Below are positions 1 through 3,633 of a DNA stretch of 5,205 bases, in pieces. The DNA comes from an uncultured Lachnospiraceae bacterium (GTDB lineage: Bacteria; Bacillota; Clostridia; Lachnospirales; Lachnospiraceae), in assembly GCA_910589195.1 (NCBI GenBank), contig CAJUTC010000089.1:1-5205 (forward strand), in the 5' to 3' direction. Position 1 is the first letter of the stretch. Every line of letters begins with the position of its first letter. Made by a program: the position numbers and the translations under genes. The notes under the pieces are model-generated. The model was not told where the DNA came from, did not search any database, and saw nothing but the letters and a program-made list of their open reading frames with translations.

Positions 1-52
1 CCGTGACCTCCGCACTACCAATGCGACGCTCTACCGACTGAGCCACAGCAGC
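1..52 (-). tRNA. tRNA-Thr (anticodon GGT), 3' part outside window
   Basis: Read on the minus strand from 52 downward, the sequence folds as the first 52 nt of a tRNA. It has a 7-nt acceptor 5' strand (GCTGCTG), the TG linker, a D arm closed by GCTC/GAGC with the GG of the D loop, and a 5-bp anticodon stem (TCGCA/TGCGG, one G-T pair). The 7-nt loop TTGGTAG places GGT at the anticodon (positions 17-19), which reads ACC and ACT threonine codons. The variable loop and the start of the T stem follow to position 1; the T loop and 3' acceptor strand lie outside the window, so the acceptor stem pairing cannot be verified. Further tRNA genes may follow in the same transcript, but none can be seen. Confidence 0.93.
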
Positions 53-109
53 ATCATGATATGATATCATCCAGCTTGTTTTGTTTCTTTTGTTTCATAA
101 GCCTTAGAT

Positions 110-138
110 ATAATATCATGATAAAATGGTTTTGTCAA
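110..138 (-). promoter_or_regulatory. Strong sigma-A promoter for the tRNA gene
   Basis: On the minus strand a perfect -35 box TTGACA (133-138) and a -10 box TATTAT (110-115, 5/6 match to TATAAT) are separated by exactly 17 nt. Transcription would start near 103-105, giving a leader of about 50 nt before the tRNA 5' end. Immediately upstream of the -35 box, positions 141-156 form an A/T-only tract (AAAATTTTAAAATTTT). Its placement fits an UP element that contacts the RNA polymerase alpha subunit, as is common at stable-RNA promoters. The tract overlaps the stop codon of the preceding minus-strand gene. Confidence 0.85.
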
Positions 139-154
139 TAAAAATTTTAAAATT

Positions 155-370
155 TTATTCTGTTTCCATTTCGATTAAATATTCATCATATTGGAGCTCC
201 AGTTCTTCAAAATCATCATGATCCAGCTTTTTTAACTTGGCATATTTCATAAATGCTTTTTTATCGCCATAGTCAAGGTTATCTTCATAATCAGGGCCCA
301 GATCCCTCTCAGAGGGTTCCGTTTCGGTCAGCATCCGCCATTTTTTGTATGTTTCAAATAAATTGCTCAT
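155..370 (-). CDS. Small acidic protein of unknown function (71 aa)
   Basis: This is a complete small gene with ATG at 368-370 and TAA at 155-157. A GAAAGG ribosome binding site at 380-385 lies 9 nt before the start, which supports translation. The product is strikingly acidic (21 Asp/Glu against 10 Lys/Arg) and rich in Tyr and Leu. It has no signal peptide, no cysteine and no membrane segment, so it is probably soluble and cytoplasmic. The middle (FMKYAKLKKLD) and the tail (DDFEELELQYDEYLIEME) look helical. I do not recognise a family. It starts 36 nt after the VWA gene in the same direction with no terminator between them, so co-transcription is likely and a role as a partner or modulator of the VWA protein is possible (inference only). 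Confidence 0.75.
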   Translation of the reverse strand: MSNLFETYKKWRMLTETEPSERDLGPDYEDNLDYGDKKAFMKYAKLKKLDHDDFEELELQYDEYLIEMETE

Positions 371-406
371 AGTTTCTTGCCTTTCTTATCCATTTCCTTT
401 CATGAA

Positions 407-2530
407 TTATGGACGCCACGTAAGTTCCACATCATAGACCTGCCGGGCTTCTCCTAAGGTTAAATCGCCTGCATATTTGGAAAACTTCCATTTTCCGTCA
501 GCGCCTTTCTTTAAAATATATTCCGGAATTTGGTTTACCATGGCCCAAACCCGTATCCGGGTGTCGGGATGTAAATCCGCATAGCTATACTTCCGCTCCA
601 CGAAGGCTAACACATCTTGCGCAATTGTGCGGGAGCTGGTTTGCAATTCCCCATATACTTCGTCATAAATTACATCATAACGTTCATTCGCTTTCATGCG
701 GATAGTATTTTCATCTTCCACAACAATATCGGTAACATAGTAATTCATCAGGGTTTCAGCGGTAACATTGGAAAATCCGCCGCTTACCTGTTTTTGCATC
801 TGCCATTGAATTGACCATTTGTCATCCGCCGCTACGGTATCATCTACATATTGCCGTAAATGGTCATAGTAATGGTTATTCATATCAATAATATAGCTTC
901 TTAAATAACTTCCTAACAGAGAATCAAATAATTCATCGCCAGCATTGGCGTTTCCGATGGTTTCTCCGCCAAAATTTTGATTTTGTACATAAATGGAAAT
1001 TTCTTTATCCTGGGTAATCCCCTGGGTGCCGTCTTCTGTGTATTCCAGAACATAGTATTCCTTTAGCTGGCGGTAAATCTGGTTATAAAAATCACTCATA
1101 TCCGAGCTGAATTGAGAAAGGTTTTTAAAGCTTCCCCCGGAAGCCTGGGCAATCTGCATCAGGTAATTGTCTTCTGAGGAAGAAGAGCTGTCTCCAATCC
1201 TTACAATAAAGACCGGGATATGATATCGGGATACCACATCCACCACATCCTGAGCAGAATTATAGCTTCCCACATCCATACCGTCGGTAAAAGCGATAAC
1301 GCATTTGGCTCCTTCCTGGCCTGCTACATCCTGGACACCATAGATAATTGCATCATACAGCTTTGTTTGCCCGCTGGGAATATAATTATTGATGGTTTGG
1401 TTCAAAAGACCAAGATCGGCGGTAAAAAAGCCGCTTTTGTCAATTATGCTATTAAAGGGCGTTAGTTTTACCTGATCGCCTGCCGGAAACTGTACTGTGT
1501 TTAAAAAATTGATCATAATCATTTTGGCGGCAGACATATTTCCGCCCTCCATGCTGCTGCTGGTATCTGCCAGAAGATTAATGTTTAGCCGTTCATTTTC
1601 ATTCATCAGAACTGCTTTTTCTATGTTCCGGGCTAAAAAGTCACCATTTCCTGCCTGGCGTTGGGAAACATAAAACATGTTAGGCGACAGCTCTTTAACA
1701 GAGTTTCCGGCATCGTCTTTCACGTCCACATAAAGACGCACTGTGGGATATTCGGTAAAATCATACTGCATAATAGATACCTGATAGCCAGTCTTTTTTA
1801 CGGCGGCACCTTCGGCAAACCTTCTCCACTCCTTAGCCAGGGAATCAAGCTTTGAATAGTTGCCTTCTGAAATAAGCTGTTCCATTTTGGAAGCATAGCC
1901 GGCTAACGTTGCTTTCTGCTCATCTGACGCATAGCCAGGATCCTGGTTTTTCAGTTCTTCCAACAGGGCGGAAGCATCCGCATTCGCCTTTACGGTCATA
2001 GTTTCTTTTAATTCTTTTATTTCCTGGACATAGTGGATCTGGCCTTCATAATCCTCTGGATCCAGATCATTTTTTTCATTCCAGTAATCGTTTAACTGTT
2101 CTTCCTCCTCCTCAGTCAGAGGAAAGCGCTTAAAATCCTTTTTTTCCTGAGATACCCATTGGGATAAGTCCTGGGAACCGTCTATGAGCTCTGCAAGCTG
2201 TGCTTGCAATTGGCGGATATGGGTAACATGCTTATAATAAAAAATACCGCCCACGGCGCCAGCAACGATACATAGGGATAGCAAGGCAAGGCCAGCAATT
2301 AGAAGCTTGTTTGTTCTTTTTTTAGGGGGAGGAGGAAATCCGTTTTCTCCTTCCAGGGTAGGCGGCAATGCCGCATAAGCAGGGGGCGTTGGCACCGCTT
2401 CCTCTTCCTGCATTTGGGCAGGCGGCGGAGGAATCGGGACAGGATTTGGCGACAGCCGTGTTCCGCATTTGGGGCAAAAGTTTAGGTTTTCTTCTAAGTC
2501 TGCATTACAATTTGGGCACTTCATACGCAT
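407..2530 (-). CDS. Zinc-ribbon, membrane-anchored VWA-domain protein with NTF2-like C-terminus (707 aa)
   Basis: The order of parts is as follows. Residues 5-22 are a zinc ribbon (CPNC and CPKC; Cys 5, 8, 19, 22). Residues 28-69 are a Pro-rich acidic linker. KKR at 70-72 precedes one transmembrane helix at about 75-98, so by the positive-inside rule the N-terminus is cytoplasmic and the rest external. Residues 105-245 are charged and helical. Residues 257-290 are a beta-rich segment of the kind that often precedes VWA domains. The VWA domain spans about 315-495 with a complete metal-ion (MIDAS) site: D322, S324, S326 in DTSSSM, T389 in GQTK and D416 in FTDG. Residues 535-690 resemble the NTF2-like domain of TcaA-type zinc-ribbon membrane proteins. 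A role in envelope sensing or ligand adhesion is inferred; no specific ligand can be named. The start could be Met1 (2530) or Met3 (2524); both lie just after a leader hairpin. The gene ends in TAA, 36 nt before the 71-aa gene. Confidence 0.93.
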   Translation of the reverse strand: MRMKCPNCNADLEENLNFCPKCGTRLSPNPVPIPPPPAQMQEEEAVPTPPAYAALPPTLEGENGFPPPPKKRTNKLLIAGLALLSLCIVAGAVGGIFYYKHVTHIRQLQAQLAELIDGSQDLSQWVSQEKKDFKRFPLTEEEEEQLNDYWNEKNDLDPEDYEGQIHYVQEIKELKETMTVKANADASALLEELKNQDPGYASDEQKATLAGYASKMEQLISEGNYSKLDSLAKEWRRFAEGAAVKKTGYQVSIMQYDFTEYPTVRLYVDVKDDAGNSVKELSPNMFYVSQRQAGNGDFLARNIEKAVLMNENERLNINLLADTSSSMEGGNMSAAKMIMINFLNTVQFPAGDQVKLTPFNSIIDKSGFFTADLGLLNQTINNYIPSGQTKLYDAIIYGVQDVAGQEGAKCVIAFTDGMDVGSYNSAQDVVDVVSRYHIPVFIVRIGDSSSSSEDNYLMQIAQASGGSFKNLSQFSSDMSDFYNQIYRQLKEYYVLEYTEDGTQGITQDKEISIYVQNQNFGGETIGNANAGDELFDSLLGSYLRSYIIDMNNHYYDHLRQYVDDTVAADDKWSIQWQMQKQVSGGFSNVTAETLMNYYVTDIVVEDENTIRMKANERYDVIYDEVYGELQTSSRTIAQDVLAFVERKYSYADLHPDTRIRVWAMVNQIPEYILKKGADGKWKFSKYAGDLTLGEARQVYDVELTWRP

Positions 2531-2566
2531 TCTGCCTGAATTTCTCTAAATTCAGTTTTTCCTTTC
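2531..2566 (-). promoter_or_regulatory. Ribosome binding site separated from the start by a perfect hairpin
   Basis: Reading toward the VWA gene, the best Shine-Dalgarno sequence is GAAAGG (2561-2566), 30 nt before the ATG and too far away for normal initiation. Between them lies a perfect inverted repeat: CTGAATTT (2548-2555 complement), loop AGAG, AAATTCAG (2536-2543 complement). The 8-bp stem with its tetraloop would remove 20 nt and leave about 10 single-stranded nt between GAAAGG and the ATG at 2530, which is a normal spacing. The only SD-like bases near the ATG are an AGG partly inside the 3' arm. The repeat is seen directly; the effect on translation is inferred. Confidence 0.5.
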
Positions 2567-2581
2567 TGTTTTTCCTATAAC

Positions 2582-2608
2582 TGTAAAAATATAGTAGCCA
2601 TTTTTACA
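2582..2608. repeat. 9-bp perfect inverted repeat in the VWA gene leader
   Basis: TGTAAAAAT (2582-2590) and ATTTTTACA (2600-2608) are exact reverse complements around a 9-nt centre. The repeat lies between the proposed promoter of the VWA gene and its ribosome binding site. It could be a leader hairpin (A/T-rich and weak) or a protein-binding site just downstream of the transcription start. There is no T-run after a GC stem, so it is not a convincing terminator. Confidence 0.45.
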
Positions 2609-2617
2609 AAACAATTT

Positions 2618-2646
2618 ATTTTACCATATCTATCAGTTCCCCGCAA
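2618..2646 (-). promoter_or_regulatory. Candidate extended -10 promoter for the VWA gene
   Basis: On the minus strand a -10 box TAAAAT (2618-2623, 5/6 match) is preceded by TGG, giving the extended -10 element TGN. A partial -35 box TTGCGG (2641-2646, 3/6 match) sits 17 nt upstream. The start would be near 2611, making a leader of about 80 nt that contains both inverted repeats described separately. A weaker alternative is TTGTTT followed 15 nt later by TATATT, slightly closer to the gene. Confidence 0.4.
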
Positions 2647-2675
2647 CTTCAATGACGCACATAGGTACTACAAAA

Positions 2676-2688
2676 AAGTACAGTACTT
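2676..2688. promoter_or_regulatory. Operator-like palindrome AAGTAC-A-GTACTT
   Basis: A perfect 13-bp palindrome (6-bp arms around a central A) overlaps the -35 region of the rightward promoter. It is flanked by a further GGTAC (2664-2668) and GTACC (2700-2704), so four GTAC cores lie within about 40 bp. This spacing looks like a binding site for a dimeric repressor or activator. No regulator is identifiable in the window. Confidence 0.4.
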
Positions 2689-2714
2689 ATAAAAATATTG
2701 TACCCAAGTATAAT
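2686..2714 (+). promoter_or_regulatory. Candidate promoter of the radical SAM pseudogene
   Basis: A perfect TATAAT -10 box lies at 2709-2714. At 16-17 nt spacing the -35 region reads CTTATA/TTATAA, a poor match to TTGACA that is partly covered by the palindrome at 2676-2688. Transcription would start near 2721, about 25 nt before the ATG at 2746. The weak -35 box under a palindrome suggests the promoter was regulated. It now appears to drive only broken genes. Confidence 0.5.
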
Positions 2715-2745
2715 TAGCATAGATTACAGAAAAGGAGTTGTGTTT

Positions 2746-3018
2746 ATGCATTATACTGGAACCATTTGGTGACCGCCGTATGAAGCTCATTCGGTCATTA
2801 TACGGGCTACTTCTGGCTGCACTTATAATCAATGCAAGTTTTGCGGCCTGTATAAAAATGAACGATTTCGAATGTCACCCATTGAAGAATTTGAAGAGAA
2901 TTTAGCAGAGATAAAGCGTTATCAGCCAAATGCCTGGAGGATTTTCTGGACAGGGGTCAACCCTTTTGCAATGAGCTATGAACATTTCAAGCTGCGAGTG
3001 TTGACGGTAAGATCGTGA
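2746..3018 (+). pseudogene. Radical SAM protein, N-terminal remnant with nonsense codon 9
   Basis: An intact ribosome binding site AAAGGAG (2731-2737) lies 8 nt before the ATG at 2746. Translation runs MHYTGTIW and then meets TGA (2770-2772). In the same frame it continues with PPYEAHSVIIRATSGC and onward to the next stop at 3016-3018. Cysteines at codons 25, 30 and 33 (CTYNQCKFC) form a CX4CX2C cluster-binding motif. This spacing is found in a radical SAM group that, as I recall it, reads RPP(S/Y)EA ahead of the motif, so TGA probably replaces an Arg CGA codon by one C-to-T change. The following SPIEEFEENLAEIKRYQ and FWTGVNPFAMSYEHF segments fit the same family. Only about 85-90 codons remain of an enzyme usually near 300 residues. 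The function is lost and the original substrate unknown. Confidence 0.82.
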
Positions 3019-3100
3019 AAAGGTCACAGCAGCAAACCACAGTGGCGACCTGAAGCCGGGAACGCTAAACAGCATTTACAAGCAAGTGAGGCTTAAATAA
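3011..3100 (+). pseudogene. hicA: HicA-type toxin (mRNA interferase), C-terminal fragment
   Basis: The frame from 3011 reads DREKVTAANHSGDLKPGTLN and continues with SIYKQVRLK to TAA at 3098-3100. It matches the conserved end of HicA toxins, typically KVTVPxHxxxDLKPGTLxSILKQAGL. HicA is a small double-stranded-RNA-binding-fold ribonuclease neutralised by HicB. Only 29 codons remain. The N-terminal part, with its GSHH-type catalytic histidine motif, is absent, and an in-frame TAA precedes the fragment at 3008-3010. The usual VP after KVT has become AA and the terminal QAGL has become QVRL, consistent with relaxed selection. The fragment abuts the radical SAM remnant and is followed 21 nt later by hicB remains in the same frame. 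Confidence 0.75.
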
Positions 3101-3121
3101 CCCCGCTGCCTGCGGTTCTCT

Positions 3122-3519
3122 ATAGAAAAGAGCGTAATTTATGCAGAGTTTACTTATTTTGCGGTCTTTGACCATCAGCAAACGGCTCATATAGCATTTA
3201 CTTTCCCGATTTACCAGGATGTATCAGCTTTAGGAACAATCCGGAAGAAGCTGCACACATGGCAGCAGAATCCGCAAGCCTTCATGTGTACAGTATGGAA
3301 TAATCTGTCCAAAGAAGATACAGAGGGGAATGTTAAATATCCGTTACAATCCACCCTGATTTATTCCGCATGAAAAGGGACAACAAACCCATTAAAACAA
3401 TTATTACTCTTCCGGCATAGCTAAAAAGGATTGCAGAAGAACAAAAGGTAAACTATTCTCGGCTTTTAGAAGCTGCCCTGATTGATTATCTACAAATTCC
3501 TAGGTCCAGCAGGCAATAA
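3122..3519 (+). pseudogene. hicB: HicB-type antitoxin, multiply disrupted
   Basis: Pieces of one HicB protein can be read by switching frames. From 3122: IEKSVIYAEFTYFAVFDH and on to HIAFT. From about 3202: FPDLPGCISFRNNPEEAAHM then AAESASLHVYSME, ending at TAA 3301-3303; this is the HicB core (FPDLPGC...EEA..MA...L.L). From about 3302: NNLSKEDTEGNVKY. From about 3343: VTIHPDLFRMKRDNKPIK, TIITLPA, TAG (3418-3420), then LKRIAEEQKVNYSRLLEAAL to TAA at 3517-3519. The last part is the C-terminal ribbon-helix-helix DNA-binding module, whose family motif is TLTIPxWLNxLAE, so TAG stands where Trp (TGG) is expected. At least three frame changes and one nonsense codon are present, and no ATG start remains (ATA at 3122 may be a lost ATG). 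In intact systems HicB binds HicA and represses the operon. Confidence 0.78.
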
Positions 3520-3567
3520 GCCCTTGCCCTGCTGCCACGCTCCAGTTATCCGATGCTAGGCAGCAGG
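3508..3567. repeat. Two overlapping, mutually exclusive inverted repeats downstream of hicB
   Basis: AGCAGGCAA (3508-3516) can pair with TTGCCCTGCT (3524-3533), leaving one bulged C and a 7-nt loop that contains the hicB stop codon. CCTGCTGCC (3528-3536) is also a perfect reverse complement of GGCAGCAGG (3559-3567) across a 22-nt loop. The two hairpins share 3528-3533, so only one can form. Another GGCAGCAG occurs at 3612-3619. No T-run follows on either strand, so neither is a typical intrinsic terminator. The rest of the 114-bp spacer to 3633 holds only a short direct repeat around CTAAGTT (about 3585-3604). Confidence 0.5.
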
Positions 3568-3633
3568 CGCATAAAGCCCCAAATCTCTAAGTTATTCTAA
3601 GTTTTGCAGAGGGCAGCAGAGCTAAAAAGCATA

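Noticed and set aside
2536..2560. Hairpin plus T-run on the plus strand as a rho-independent terminator
   Set aside because: The stem is A/T-rich (2 of 8 pairs are G-C), and no plus-strand gene ends there. A leader role on the minus strand fits better.
617..2580. Plus-strand open frames inside the VWA gene (617-814, 1220-1465, 1661-1855, 2368-2580)
   Set aside because: They lie opposite a well-supported 707-codon gene, have no recognisable domains or good ribosome binding sites, and read as antisense shadows.
2770..2772. TGA at codon 9 of the radical SAM frame as a selenocysteine codon
   Set aside because: It lies where I recall the family having Arg, not Cys; no selenocysteine insertion hairpin is evident just after it; and the gene is truncated anyway, so a plain nonsense mutation is simpler.
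3103..3115. CCGC/GCGG mini-hairpin after the hicA stop
   Set aside because: It has only 4 bp and no T-run, so it is likely chance.
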